A stretch of DNA of 60,309 nt from JAUXFK01 sp034189035 (GCA_034189035.1 JAXHVA010000015.1:1-60309), one strand, 5' to 3'. Shown: positions 35,955 to 45,849, numbered from the stretch's first letter. Program-made: numbers and translations. The notes: generated by a model not told the origin, from the sequence alone.

Positions 35955-38876
35955 CTAAGCCTCACCTCTGCGACGACGCTCTTCTATTATATCTATAAAC
36001 GCTCCTACACGCGTCTCAAAGCCTGCATGGGCTGTATGTGAATCGATTTCAAGGTAACAGAAAGTCTTCCCTGCAAGCTCCTGTCGTACATAATGATATA
36101 CACTTGCATCAGGGCCACAGGAGAAACAGGAGACCAGGCAGATATACAGGTTCGGAATCTTCTTTACAAGATCCACCGCATTCGTTATCTGTTGAGTGAA
36201 GTGCCATACATTGCCTATTTGGAAGCCATTATCCGATCTCGGTAATATATCGGAAGGGATAACATTATACCCTCTGCTGATAATCTTTCGCGGGAGAGCA
36301 AGATTTACATCTGATAAACAAGTCGTGTAAGGTCTTCCCGCGATAATGACAGTTGGATCCTTTATCAATGTATTAAATTCTTCTTCTCCATATCTATGAT
36401 ACTTTTCAACAAACCTTTCATAATGGGAAAGGGCATTCTCCCCTGCTTTTTTTGCAGTCTTGCTCTTGATACCGAGTATAGAACCCAACCTGCCGATCTC
36501 CTTCAGGGTTACCCTTATAAGGTCTTTCGAAAGCCCGATATGAGGGGCAAGTATTCGATCGCTTATCTCTTCAAAGGCGCCCCTTATTAATCCTGGCATG
36601 ATTGTCGTAGTAGGGCATGTGTAGCTGAGGGAATGGCCATCAGGGATTTCCATGTCAATGACGTGCGGTAAGAGTATGAAGTCAACATCCCTGCACATGA
36701 GATCATAAACAGCCCCATGGACGAGTTCACAGGGATAGCACATTGCTCCTCTTGTTTTGGCATTTCCCTCCTTTGAAGGATTGGATAAAATGACATTATA
36801 ACCCAACTCATTGATAAGTTTGGCATAAAATGGGAAGAGTTCAAGAGTCGTCAGCGCCATGGGCAGCCCAATATTTCCGCGAGGATTTTGCAGTGTATAG
36901 GGCCCAAATTCATCGAACATCATCTGCGTTCGAACTGCCACGAGATCCTTTCCTTCTTTGATTTCGCCGCTTTTGTGACGCTGAATCTCATACTTGGAAC
37001 AGAGTCCTCCAAAGGGATAGGTCTTGTTTCGGATAGCTATCTTTTGAATCTCACACCTGTTTTCACAAGTTTTGCAAGAAAAGGAACCCTTTATTTCCAT
37101 CTTTCCCTCAGCGAGATCTTTAAGGTTTTGTGTAGTTTCTGCTATATCTCCATCTTGTAGAAGGTCTCTCGTCATAAGGGCAGTCCCAACACATCCCATC
37201 AGCTCAGGATGGGGAGGAACAACCACTTTTCTTTGTGTGCGAGATGCAATAGCAAGCGCAACTGATTTGTTCAGTGCAACGCCTCCCAAAAAGAGAAGAT
37301 TCTCTCCAATATGACGGGCACCAACTATGCGCGAGATATAATTGTCAGCAATAGAATAGACCAGACCGGCAACTACATCTTCCTGGTTTGCTCCTTGCTG
37401 AAGGGCGTTTCTTAAGTCCGTATTGATAAAGGCCGCACATCTTTCGCCGAATGCAATAGGATGTTTGCTCCTTATGGCTATGATACTGATATCTTTCATG
37501 GCAACACCCATATCTACAGATGCAGATTCCTCTAAAAAGCTTCCGGTTCCTGCTGAACACCCTTCGTTCATTGCATAATCTATTGGAACGCCTTTAAGGA
37601 AAGAGATAAACTTCGAATCTTGACCGCCTATCTCAAATACGGTATCAACATCAGGTACATGTTCAGACGCTGCCCTGGCGTGTGCGAGTATTTCATTAAA
37701 GCTTCGACAGTTATCGAGATAGACGGAAACCACCTCTCTTCCTGAACCAGTCACTCCCGCCTGAATGATCTTTATCGGCACATTTCCTACCTGATTGATA
37801 AGTTCATTCAGGCAGTTTTTTGTTGCCTGTACAGGGTTACCAAGGGTTCTCAAGTAACAGCTTGCAGCAATAGAACCGTCAGATAAATTAAAAAGCACTG
37901 CCTTTGTGGTAGTAGAGCCGGCATCAACGCCAAGGATATACTTGGCATCCGGCACTATCTTTTTTTTGACATCAAATTGAACTTTATAATCGAGAAGCGA
38001 TTCAGCTTGTTTAAGCTCATTTAAGGTTTCAAATACTAGACTGAGCGGCTTGATCCATTTGTCACTTCTTGGGATTGTGATATTTTCAGGCAACTCAGAG
38101 GCATAAAGAGATGCTCCAAATGCCTCAAGATAAGGACTATGTGGAAGAACCATGACCTCAGAATCATTGAAGAATTGTCTCAGGTTTTCTATGAAGAATC
38201 GATTATTTGCAACTCCTCCGCAAACCAGAATTAAACGGGTTGGCCACTTTGCTATCTCAACCATCTTGCTGACCTTTTCTGCCAAATCATGGATAAGGGA
38301 TTTAGCAATATCACCAGAGGTGCACTCCCCCTTATTGAGCTTATGAGTCGCATCGGATTTGCAATGCACAGAGCAACGCGTAGCCAACTGAACAAGCTTT
38401 CCACCTTCGCTTTGTTTCAGCCCTTGTTCAAGCGATAGGCCCATTCTTTTAAACTGTTGTACTATAAATTCACCAGTGCCTGCAGCACATTTAGTCGTTG
38501 AAATGATGTTTTTTATCATACCACTCTTTAATGAGTAAACGCTAAACGTCTCTCCTCCTAAAGAGAGGACAATATCAGGTTCTAGACTATTAAACGCAAG
38601 TGCCTTTTCAATGCATTCCGTTTCTGACCGATAAGGAAGATCGAAGAGCACCCTTGCTGCCTCACCGGTTATCACAATCCGTGAAGCATTTGAATTCGGA
38701 TGTTTCTCAATCAGTTCTTGGACCTTCTTTTTAGGATTTCCTCCGTGCTGGGCGATTATCGGAGTGAGTTCTCCATTTTGTGTCCTGAGAACCCATTTCA
38801 CAGAGACCGCTCCAATCTCTATACCTTCGAAGTATCGGTCTGCCTGTTGAACGTTTTGAGGCTTATTCTTAGTCAT
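35955..38876 (-). CDS. Double BadF/HgdC-type CoA-substrate enzyme activase with DUF2229
   Basis: This 973-residue protein has two ASKHA ATPase domains. The first (about residues 15-280) has CAAGTGEFIVQQF and the second Cys in RCSVHCKSD. The second (about 315-580) starts LGVDAGSTTTKAVLF and has GCSAGTGSFLEE and ERCAAFINTD. Both keep the Cys pair that in HgdC bridges a [4Fe-4S] cluster between monomers. The C-terminal 370 residues are DUF2229/COG3580-like, with CKTCENRCEIQ and CYPCELVHGAVYDL. ATP-driven electron injection into a low-potential partner is the known role of the family. The partner is the following gene. AGAGGAG precedes the ATG. Confidence 0.9.
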   Translation of the reverse strand: MTKNKPQNVQQADRYFEGIEIGAVSVKWVLRTQNGELTPIIAQHGGNPKKKVQELIEKHPNSNASRIVITGEAARVLFDLPYRSETECIEKALAFNSLEPDIVLSLGGETFSVYSLKSGMIKNIISTTKCAAGTGEFIVQQFKRMGLSLEQGLKQSEGGKLVQLATRCSVHCKSDATHKLNKGECTSGDIAKSLIHDLAEKVSKMVEIAKWPTRLILVCGGVANNRFFIENLRQFFNDSEVMVLPHSPYLEAFGASLYASELPENITIPRSDKWIKPLSLVFETLNELKQAESLLDYKVQFDVKKKIVPDAKYILGVDAGSTTTKAVLFNLSDGSIAASCYLRTLGNPVQATKNCLNELINQVGNVPIKIIQAGVTGSGREVVSVYLDNCRSFNEILAHARAASEHVPDVDTVFEIGGQDSKFISFLKGVPIDYAMNEGCSAGTGSFLEESASVDMGVAMKDISIIAIRSKHPIAFGERCAAFINTDLRNALQQGANQEDVVAGLVYSIADNYISRIVGARHIGENLLFLGGVALNKSVALAIASRTQRKVVVPPHPELMGCVGTALMTRDLLQDGDIAETTQNLKDLAEGKMEIKGSFSCKTCENRCEIQKIAIRNKTYPFGGLCSKYEIQRHKSGEIKEGKDLVAVRTQMMFDEFGPYTLQNPRGNIGLPMALTTLELFPFYAKLINELGYNVILSNPSKEGNAKTRGAMCYPCELVHGAVYDLMCRDVDFILLPHVIDMEIPDGHSLSYTCPTTTIMPGLIRGAFEEISDRILAPHIGLSKDLIRVTLKEIGRLGSILGIKSKTAKKAGENALSHYERFVEKYHRYGEEEFNTLIKDPTVIIAGRPYTTCLSDVNLALPRKIISRGYNVIPSDILPRSDNGFQIGNVWHFTQQITNAVDLVKKIPNLYICLVSCFSCGPDASVYHYVRQELAGKTFCYLEIDSHTAHAGFETRVGAFIDIIEERRRRGEA

Positions 38877-38894
38877 GATTTATCTCCTCTTCTG

Positions 38895-39058
38895 GCGAGT
38901 GTCCATCCAGAAATGGTTATTTTTCGCAATTTCTGCATCAGGCTCAGATGTAAAGGCACATCGCTCTGTGCCCCTACACGTCAAATTATTCCTGCGGTTA
39001 AAAACTTTGCCTTTCTTGACCGTTAACAAAATTTCTCATTTCTGAATGGACACTTGCG
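38895..39058. repeat. MITE-like element with terminal inverted repeats (copy B)
   Basis: The gap 38877-39315 has no gene. Its core is bounded by GCGAGTGTCCATCCAGAAAT at 38895 and its inverted copy (reverse complement GCAAGTGTCCATTCAGAAAT) ending at 39057, 18 of 20 matching. The end sequence TCCATCCnnAAATG is shared with copy A. A second palindrome lies inside at 38949-38978. The gap after 39058 shows nothing more. Confidence 0.55.
38949..38978. repeat. REP-like hairpin
   Basis: TGTAAAGGCACA and TGTGCCCCTACA flank a six-base loop (TCGCTC). The arms pair at 10 of 12 positions, with two internal mismatches. The TGTAGGGGCACA core resembles a dispersed palindrome common in many bacteria. Confidence 0.5.
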
Positions 39059-39315
39059 AAATTTGTAAGGCAAAAAATACAACCTGCCAAAGCTTTTTCA
39101 TTGTGGTGTTATTCTAATTTTTATCCTATGTGTCATACTCTGTTTTATTGTAAGAACATTTTCGCCCAAATTACCTATAATAGCTCTTGAGTCAATAGCG
39201 CAAAAGGGGAGCACGTTATAAAACGGTAGCTGTTTGAGCAATGAAGAGAGAGGTTAAGAAAGAACGGGAAATCGTTTCTTGGTACTATGAGGAATCTTTT
39301 TTAGGTGACAGCCCC

Positions 39316-40479
39316 TTATAGGATAACCTTCTTTTCTCTCAATCGGTTGATCGTTTTATTTTCGTAGCCAAGCTCTGATAATATTTCATCTGTATGCTCT
39401 CCAAGTGCGGGTGCCGGTCGCCTGATTGCACCGGGTGTTTCTGAGAGGCGAATGGCCATTCCAGGGACTTTAATATTACCCTTTTCCGAGGCCATATCTA
39501 TCAATGTCCCACGCGCTTTAATATGTGGATCATCGACAACCTCACTGATCGTATTAACAGGTGCATATGGGATCCCATAGGGATCCAGTTTTTTGATCAA
39601 CTCAGATCTGGGAAACTCCTTTACCCTGTCTTGAATAATCTTCAACAGTTCGTCCCTGTGTAGCAACCTGGAATAAGCGTTATTGAATTTCGGGTCTTCC
39701 GGCAAAGAGTTCAATCCGACTTCCCTACAAAAGTCTGCAAATGACTTATCGCTCGCAACCCCTATAAAAAGAGGTTTATCTTTAGTCTCAAAAACCTGGT
39801 ACGGAGTTGCAAATTCATGGCCGGATCCAAGCCTAAGAGGATCCTTTGCAGTCATTGCATAGTTTGCGAACCAGTGATTCATCCAGGTTACTCCTGTATC
39901 GAAGAGCGAAACGTCAATAAGTTGTCCTGTTCCGGTTTCATCGCGCACACGGAGGGCCAAAAGCATCCCGATCATAGCGAACATTCCGGTTCCGTAATCG
40001 ATCGGTGAGGTTCCTATCCTGACATAACCGCCCTCTGGTTCTCCGGTAGCCGCCATCATGCCGCATTCAGCCTGAGTGCAAACGTCATAACCCGCGCGAT
40101 AGCTATATGGGCCATCCTGACCATAACCAGAAAGAGAACAGTAGATAATTGCCGGGTTAATATCTCTAATCTCATTATACCCAAGACCCAATTTGTCGAT
40201 TGTCCCTGGAGTAAAAGCTTCGAGGAGTATGTCTGCATCACGAGACAGTTGCAAGGCAATTTCTTTTCCCTTTTTGGTCTTGAGGTTGATGGCCAAACTT
40301 TTCTTGTTTCGATTAATTATCTGAGACCATGCACCATTTAACAGTGGCCGAAATGAATCCCCTGTCAAAGGCTCTACCTTTATTACATCCGCACCCATAT
40401 CTCCAAGAAGCATACCACAGAAAGGGCCTGCAGCGGACTGAGAGAAATCTAGAACTTTGACCCCATCGAGAGGAAACAT
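39316..40479 (-). CDS. Family III (CaiB/BaiF) CoA-transferase
   Basis: This 387-residue enzyme moves CoA between carboxylic acids. PLDGVKVLDFSQSAAGPFCG and GADVIKVEPLTGDSFRP open the fold; ISYCSLSGYGQDGPY-like IIYCSLSGYGQDGP and IDVSLFDTGVTWM (with the likely catalytic Asp) follow. In toluene degradation the heteromeric BbsE/BbsF pair of this family makes benzylsuccinyl-CoA; here only one gene is present. It opens the minus-strand cluster, 440 bases upstream of the activase, with AAGGAG before the ATG. Its acyl substrate cannot be read from the sequence. Confidence 0.9.
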   Translation of the reverse strand: MFPLDGVKVLDFSQSAAGPFCGMLLGDMGADVIKVEPLTGDSFRPLLNGAWSQIINRNKKSLAINLKTKKGKEIALQLSRDADILLEAFTPGTIDKLGLGYNEIRDINPAIIYCSLSGYGQDGPYSYRAGYDVCTQAECGMMAATGEPEGGYVRIGTSPIDYGTGMFAMIGMLLALRVRDETGTGQLIDVSLFDTGVTWMNHWFANYAMTAKDPLRLGSGHEFATPYQVFETKDKPLFIGVASDKSFADFCREVGLNSLPEDPKFNNAYSRLLHRDELLKIIQDRVKEFPRSELIKKLDPYGIPYAPVNTISEVVDDPHIKARGTLIDMASEKGNIKVPGMAIRLSETPGAIRRPAPALGEHTDEILSELGYENKTINRLREKKVIL

Positions 40480-40699
40480 ATTCTTTCTCCTTTTGAACTT
40501 TGAAGTCAGGATTGAAATGATACCAATAAGGACTCTACACTAAAAACTCGCATTTGCATTACATTGACCAGATGCAACGTAAAGGCTTCTCAAATTCGAA
40601 AATAGTAAGAACTTTTTAGGGAAAAGAAGGAGCTAAGGAAAAAGCGCTTTGGTGAGGATACGATTCATTGAGTCATTAAGTGGCATTAAACCTCACGAC

Positions 40700-41554
40700 T
40701 TATAGACTTACTTTTTGATAAAGAAGAAGTCGATAAGACTTAAAAGTTGCAAAATTCTCGGCATTCCTTTCACCACTAAAATATTTTCGATTGATCTTCT
40801 CTATTCTCTTTCTATACTTCCATTGTAAGCTTTTAGAAAATAATGGGTAATTATTGTTTAAAAAATGAATAATCAAATTCCAGATCGGATGTCCGACATT
40901 TGTCAGTAAATCGTTTACAATCTTTAGATTTGGAGCTGTTTCTGGGGTAATATCTATGTCTTTAATCGTTTTTAACGGATATTGGGAGACAGTATCATAA
41001 AATTTAGTCAATTTGCGTCCTCCCCTGAGAGCACTCTTGCCATTTGCATCTGTCTTAAAAAAGTCGCATATTAGAATATAACCGCCGTCATTTAAGAACT
41101 TAAGGGCATTTTGGAATACTTTTTTTAGTTTTAAATATTGAAAACTCTCGCTAAACAAGATCATATCATATAGATTTTCTGTCTGTAATGTCTCAAAGCT
41201 GCATTCAAAGATATGACTTTTATTTCCCAATAGATCGTGTGCATATTTTGTGAAGACAGGACTTGGAGAAACACAATCCACATGGTATCCTCTATCTGCT
41301 AATTTTAAGGCAAATCTGCCAACGCCACATCCAACATCTAAGATAGTTTTGGTTTGTGAAGGAATATGAGAAATTACAAAATTAGAATGATTTTCTTGGG
41401 CTTGCGGTAAATTAAGAAGATCTATATCAAGATCGCTTGTCCAATATCCATAATGGAGATGTTCTGTTTTAAAAAAGTGTTTTCCTAAGAGCAAAGCGAT
41501 CTCTAAACCGACTTCTCGCGAATCTATTTTTCTACTTTTTTTCATACATAGCAT
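40700..41554 (-). CDS. SAM-dependent methyltransferase (class I)
   Basis: This 284-residue protein has the class I motif ILDVGCGVGRFALKLADRGY (about residues 90-109), followed by VSPSPVFTKYAHDLL and DMILFSESFQYL, then LNDGGYILICDFFKTD. This pattern resembles small-molecule methyltransferases that act on lipids, quinones or natural products. The C-terminal 80 residues are basic and may recognise the substrate. Its start overlaps the end of the broken histidine kinase by 13 bases. The TTG/ATG choice at the 5' end is uncertain; MKKSRKIDSREVGLE may be the true start. Substrate unknown. Confidence 0.75.
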   Translation of the reverse strand: MLCMKKSRKIDSREVGLEIALLLGKHFFKTEHLHYGYWTSDLDIDLLNLPQAQENHSNFVISHIPSQTKTILDVGCGVGRFALKLADRGYHVDCVSPSPVFTKYAHDLLGNKSHIFECSFETLQTENLYDMILFSESFQYLKLKKVFQNALKFLNDGGYILICDFFKTDANGKSALRGGRKLTKFYDTVSQYPLKTIKDIDITPETAPNLKIVNDLLTNVGHPIWNLIIHFLNNNYPLFSKSLQWKYRKRIEKINRKYFSGERNAENFATFKSYRLLLYQKVSL

Positions 41555-43529
41555 CCATCAAGTTGATCCTGACCTTTGTCCAGAACCTCCCTTATTTTTT
41601 GAGAGAGCTTCTTTATGGGGAAGGGTTTTTGTATAAAACCATTACACCCTCGTTTCATTAATTCAGCTGCCTGAGCGTCTAAACTGTAACCGCTTGAAAG
41701 GAGTACCTTTATATCCGGATTGACCTCTTTCATCCTATCATAGACTTCCCCACCATCCATCTGTGGCATGATTATATCGAGGATAACCATGTCGATCCTT
41801 TCATTATTCCCTTTGTAAATGTTCACGGCCTCTTTACCGCTTCTTGCTATCAGAACAGCATAGCCTATCATTATAAAGCATCCTCTCAGCTACATTGATG
41901 ATCTCGTCCTCATCGTCTATTAGAAGAACCGTCTCTGTTCCCTTCAAAAGACAATCCGGCATCCCATTTCCTTTAAGTAACTCCTTCTCTGATGCAGGAA
42001 GATAGATGTTGAAGGTTGTCCCCATGCCCTTCTCGCTGAGTAATTCTATTATACCACCATGAGACTTGATATTATGCCATGAACTGAGGCAAGGCCAAGT
42101 CCTGTCCCTCTTCCTATCTCCTTTGTGGTAAAAAACGGCTCGAATACCCTCTGCTTAGTTTCCTCATCCATACCAACGCCTGTGTCTGTAATTGATATCC
42201 TTACATATTTGCCTGGCTTCAAATTGAAAGACTCCTCATGGAGTATCGTATTTTCCGTCTCAATGAAGAGTTTTCCCCCACCTGGCATGGCCTGCCATGC
42301 GTTGACATAGAGGTTCAAAAGTACCTGTTCCATCTGTCCCCAGTCTGCCTCTATGGTCCAGATGTCTTTTAGATGCTTCCTGTAGATTTTGATCTCTTTT
42401 TTAGTCCATCCAAACATTACGGAAGTCTTTTCAATCAATTCATTTATATCAATAGGGCGTATCTCATACTTCCCAAATCTTGCAAAACCCAAAAGTTGCT
42501 TGGTCAGATTCGCTCCGCTCTTAACAGCTTCTTCAATATTGATTAGCATCTCGTAATTTTGGTGGTGTGGTCCAGTATCCATGAGCATAAGCGATGCATA
42601 TCCCTGTATAGCCATGAGAAGATTGTTGAAATCATGGGCTATACCTCCAGCAAGGGTTCCAATGGCCTCCATCTTTTGTGACTGGAGGAGCCTTCTAACC
42701 TCTTTCTTTCAGTGATATTTACCATCATCCCTTCAGTCCTTTTTCTATGCCCCTCGATTACTGCGGCACTTAACAGAACATCAAGTGTACAACCGTTTTT
42801 GGTCAACCTGCGGGTCTCCATCCTCACCGGTTTTCTGTTTCTATACACCTTTTTTACCTACAGATTCGTTTTCTCTTTTTGATCATCAGGCACATACGGA
42901 ATGTTGCCTCCTTGTAATTCATCGAAAGTCCATCTAAAAACCTTGATAAAGGCAGGATTCATATACTGTATATTTTCCTCATTATCATATAATAAAACCG
43001 GATCAGGACTTGCCTCAAGAATGGATCGAAGCCTTTCCTCGCTTTACCTCAGGGCATTTTCTGATTTCTTTTTGCTTGAAATATCAGTCCATATCGATTG
43101 AATGCATTTCCTTCCATCAATACAAACGACTTTTGTACTCACCATAACGTCATGCAGATTTCCGTTTTTTGCTCTATGTTTCGTCTTAAAGTGATCGCCA
43201 TCTCTTTGGACTATTTCTGCCATATGTTGTATAATTTCAGATTCAGACTCAATTACCTCAATATCCGACAGCCTCAACTTTTTGAACTCCTCACGGCTGT
43301 AACCCAGGCTTTCGCAGGCCCTGTCATTGAAATCGCTGAACGTTCCATTATCTATATTGATCAGTAAAACAGAGTCTGGTAATTGTTCGAATATCTTTCT
43401 GTAGCGCTGTTCACTCTCCCGAAACGCCCCATCGAGCTTATTTCGTTCAAAGATTTCTTTCTCAAGATCCCAAACTCTCTGCGCTAATTATTCATAGGTA
43501 GGTTTTCTGTCCATCAGAGGGCTCTCCAT
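41542..43529 (-). pseudogene. PAS-containing hybrid histidine kinase, multiply broken
   Basis: From ATG 43529 the reading gives MESPLMDRKPTYE, then TAA where relatives have Glu (PTYEELAQRV), then WDLEKEIF and two PAS domains. A second TAA (43046-43044) follows KKKSENALR, and a TAG lies within the next PAS. After a frame change comes MEAIGTLAGGIAHDFNNLL, the phospho-acceptor His box, then the ATPase boxes QVLLNLYVNAWQAM and DTGVGMD. Another frame change leads to MGTTFNIYLPASE and VLLIDDEDEI, and a third to the receiver domain MVILDIIMPQMDG. Three nonsense codons and three frameshifts make it clearly dead. Confidence 0.85.
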
Positions 43530-44015
43530 TTCCCCCTAAAAGACCGAACTGCAACCTTTGTTACCTTGATGAAGCCTTTACGGCAGTTCGGTTGTCTTTT
43601 GAAAATGACCTTTCTCTAGATAAAGGATCAACCAGGAGTATTTAAGATCCATGCCTTCTGGTGAAGTATTACTAGGGATGTGTTTTTTTCAATCAGTTTC
43701 TCAGCTAAACAGTGTTGAATATGCCTGTCAGAGAAAACTATAAAGAGATTTTCTTAATTAGTTTTCGTTGTAATTTAAAGGTTTCTTTTTTTAATTAATC
43801 TTAACCTTCGTATATCGGAGTATCAGCTAAATTTTAGCGATTTCAATGGTTTGAGCTTTGGATAGTGAGTTTTGAAGTCGCAAGTAGTGTATCGAGTATC
43901 TGTCAAAAACGTTTTGGACAGGGGGAATTGGAGTTTGGGCAAATGGTCTTGAAATAAAGGTGATTTCATTGTGAAACTGCATCTTTGTATTCGAATATCC
44001 TTTCTTATTTTGAAG
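43530..44015. other. Intergenic region with a strong hairpin
   Basis: No gene is seen. At about 43552-43615 AAAAGACCGAACTGC and its near-complement GCAGTTCGGTTGTCTTTT face each other across about 30 bases, with a three-base bulge. It could be a bidirectional terminator or leader structure; it lies just upstream of the dead kinase. Confidence 0.4.
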
Positions 44016-45035
44016 TCAGAATAATTTCCCCTGCAAAGAATCGTCTAAATTTCTACCAAAATGGTCAAAAGCCTTTTTTGTAGCTACTCTTCCTCTGGGT
44101 GTGCGAGAGAGGTATCCCTCTTGAATTAAGAAAGGTTCGTAGACATCCTCAATGTTGTCTTTTTCTTCATTAACCGCAACGGATAGAGAAGAAATCCCTA
44201 CAGGCCCCCCGCTAAACTTCTCTATAATAGTTAAGAGGATCTTTCTATCCATCTTATCGAGTCCTTCATTATCTACATCGAGCATTTTAAGTGCATCTTT
44301 TGCTACTTTATTTGTAATCACGCCATCTGCTCTTACCTGAGCATAATCCCTAACCCTTCTTAAGATCCGGTTGGCTATCCTAGGGGTACCTCTGGACCTT
44401 TTCGCTATCTCCATAGCACCATCAGGTTGAATCATAATATGTAATATGTTAGCAGATCGAGTAATAATCCTATGAAGTTCATCAGGGAGATAAAAATCAA
44501 GCCTTGCAACTACACCAAATCGATCCCTCAGAGGTGATGTAAGTAAACCCGCTCTGGTAGTTGCACCTACCAGTGTAAATCTGGGGATGTCTAACTTAAT
44601 AGATCTGGCACCTGGCCCCTGACCGATAATTATATCCAGCTTAAAGTCTTCCATTGCAGGGTAAAGAATCTCTTCCACCACATGGTTCAGACGGTGTACT
44701 TCATCAACAAAGAGAACATCCAGTTGCTGAAGGTTGGTAAGTATTGCTGCAAGGTCCCCTGGTCGTTCAATTACAGGCCCGGAAGTAGCTTTGATATTCA
44801 CCTTCAACTCTTGGGAGATAATATACGCAAGAGTCGTTTTACCAAGCCCTGGAGGACCATAAAACAGCACATGATCTAAAGCATCGCCTCTCGCTTTGGC
44901 TGCTTCTATAAAAACTCTGAGGTTTTCTTTAATCTTCTCTTGACCTATGTATTCATCCAACTCTTTTGGCCTAAGGCTTGTTTCGTAATAGATATCCTCT
45001 TCATTTCCCTGTGGTTTGGCGTCTTCTGTAGACAT
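44016..45035 (-). CDS. ruvB: Holliday junction helicase motor RuvB
   Basis: This 339-residue AAA+ ATPase drives branch migration with RuvA. The Walker A GPPGLGKTTLA is at residues 60-70 and the Walker B is VLFVDEVHRLN. The C-terminal winged helix ends with GYLSRTPRGRVATKKAFDH. It is the last gene of the yebC-ruvC-ruvA-ruvB run, separated from ruvA by about 200 bases that may hold another degenerate intergenic repeat (45063-45243). Confidence 0.97.
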   Translation of the reverse strand: MSTEDAKPQGNEEDIYYETSLRPKELDEYIGQEKIKENLRVFIEAAKARGDALDHVLFYGPPGLGKTTLAYIISQELKVNIKATSGPVIERPGDLAAILTNLQQLDVLFVDEVHRLNHVVEEILYPAMEDFKLDIIIGQGPGARSIKLDIPRFTLVGATTRAGLLTSPLRDRFGVVARLDFYLPDELHRIITRSANILHIMIQPDGAMEIAKRSRGTPRIANRILRRVRDYAQVRADGVITNKVAKDALKMLDVDNEGLDKMDRKILLTIIEKFSGGPVGISSLSVAVNEEKDNIEDVYEPFLIQEGYLSRTPRGRVATKKAFDHFGRNLDDSLQGKLF

Positions 45036-45062
45036 AAGGTATCCGTTTTATAGAGTTATTTT

Positions 45063-45243
45063 GCTTCCATCCATAACTGGGTTTTTCTCTCTGTGTTCTC
45101 TTCAAGTTTACACTTATATCATAACATAATATAGGCCTCAGCACAAACTTTGTGTGGCCTTAATTCAACGTAAACCCTTCATTTTTGAACTGAAAGTTCT
45201 CCCGAGCCCTTTTTTGTTTAACGTCCTATTTCTGGATGGGCCC
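45063..45243. repeat. Degenerate MITE-like element between ruvA and ruvB (copy C)
   Basis: TTCCATCCATAACTGGG near 45065 and TATTTCTGGATGGG near 45227 are imperfect inverted copies of each other and share the TCCATCC ends with copies A and B. The similarity is weaker, so this is a tentative family member. Confidence 0.35.
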
Positions 45244-45849
45244 TTAGTTTGATAAAACCCGTAAGGCTTCTCTTAGAAGATCTTCAATAATATATGTATC
45301 CATCTTTATTGCTGCTTTGGCCTCTTTTAGGGCTTTTTCTGCTACAGTCTTCTTATAACCGAGATTGATAAGTGCAAAGATAAGGTCTCTGTCTATCTCT
45401 TCTTGACCTTCTTTTCTAATGGTTGGAGGTTCATCTGATAAGGTTATTCCTTCAATTTTGTCCCTAAGCTCTAGTATCATTCTCTGTGCTGTTTTTTTCC
45501 CGACACCAGGCGTTGCACTCAATTTCTTTGTGTCCCCGTTTAATAATGCCTGATAAAGAACATTGCAAGGAATCCCCGAGAGGATATTGATTGCTAATTT
45601 TGGACCAATACCAGAGACACCAATAAGGAGTTGAAAGATGTCCCTCTCCTGAGTAGTAAGAAAACCGTAGAGTTGAAGCTGGTCTTCTCTTACATGGGTG
45701 TATGTATTGAGTTTAACACTACTATCGATATCTGGAAGTCGGTAAAAGGTAGAAAGGGGGATGTGGATTTTGTAACCCACACCGTTTACATCAACGATCA
45801 GATATTCAAGGGATTTATGGGTTAATTTCCCACAAATATGAGCAATCAT
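45244..45849 (-). CDS. ruvA: Holliday junction protein RuvA
   Basis: This 201-residue protein holds the Holliday junction for RuvB. The OB-fold start MIAHICGKLTHKSLEYLIVD and the helix-hairpin-helix motifs LIGVSGIGPKLAINIL and ATPGVGKKTAQRMILEL are present. The C-terminal RuvB-binding domain includes ALINLGYKKTVAEKAL. Its start overlaps the ruvC stop by four bases, so translation is coupled. Confidence 0.96.
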   Translation of the reverse strand: MIAHICGKLTHKSLEYLIVDVNGVGYKIHIPLSTFYRLPDIDSSVKLNTYTHVREDQLQLYGFLTTQERDIFQLLIGVSGIGPKLAINILSGIPCNVLYQALLNGDTKKLSATPGVGKKTAQRMILELRDKIEGITLSDEPPTIRKEGQEEIDRDLIFALINLGYKKTVAEKALKEAKAAIKMDTYIIEDLLREALRVLSN

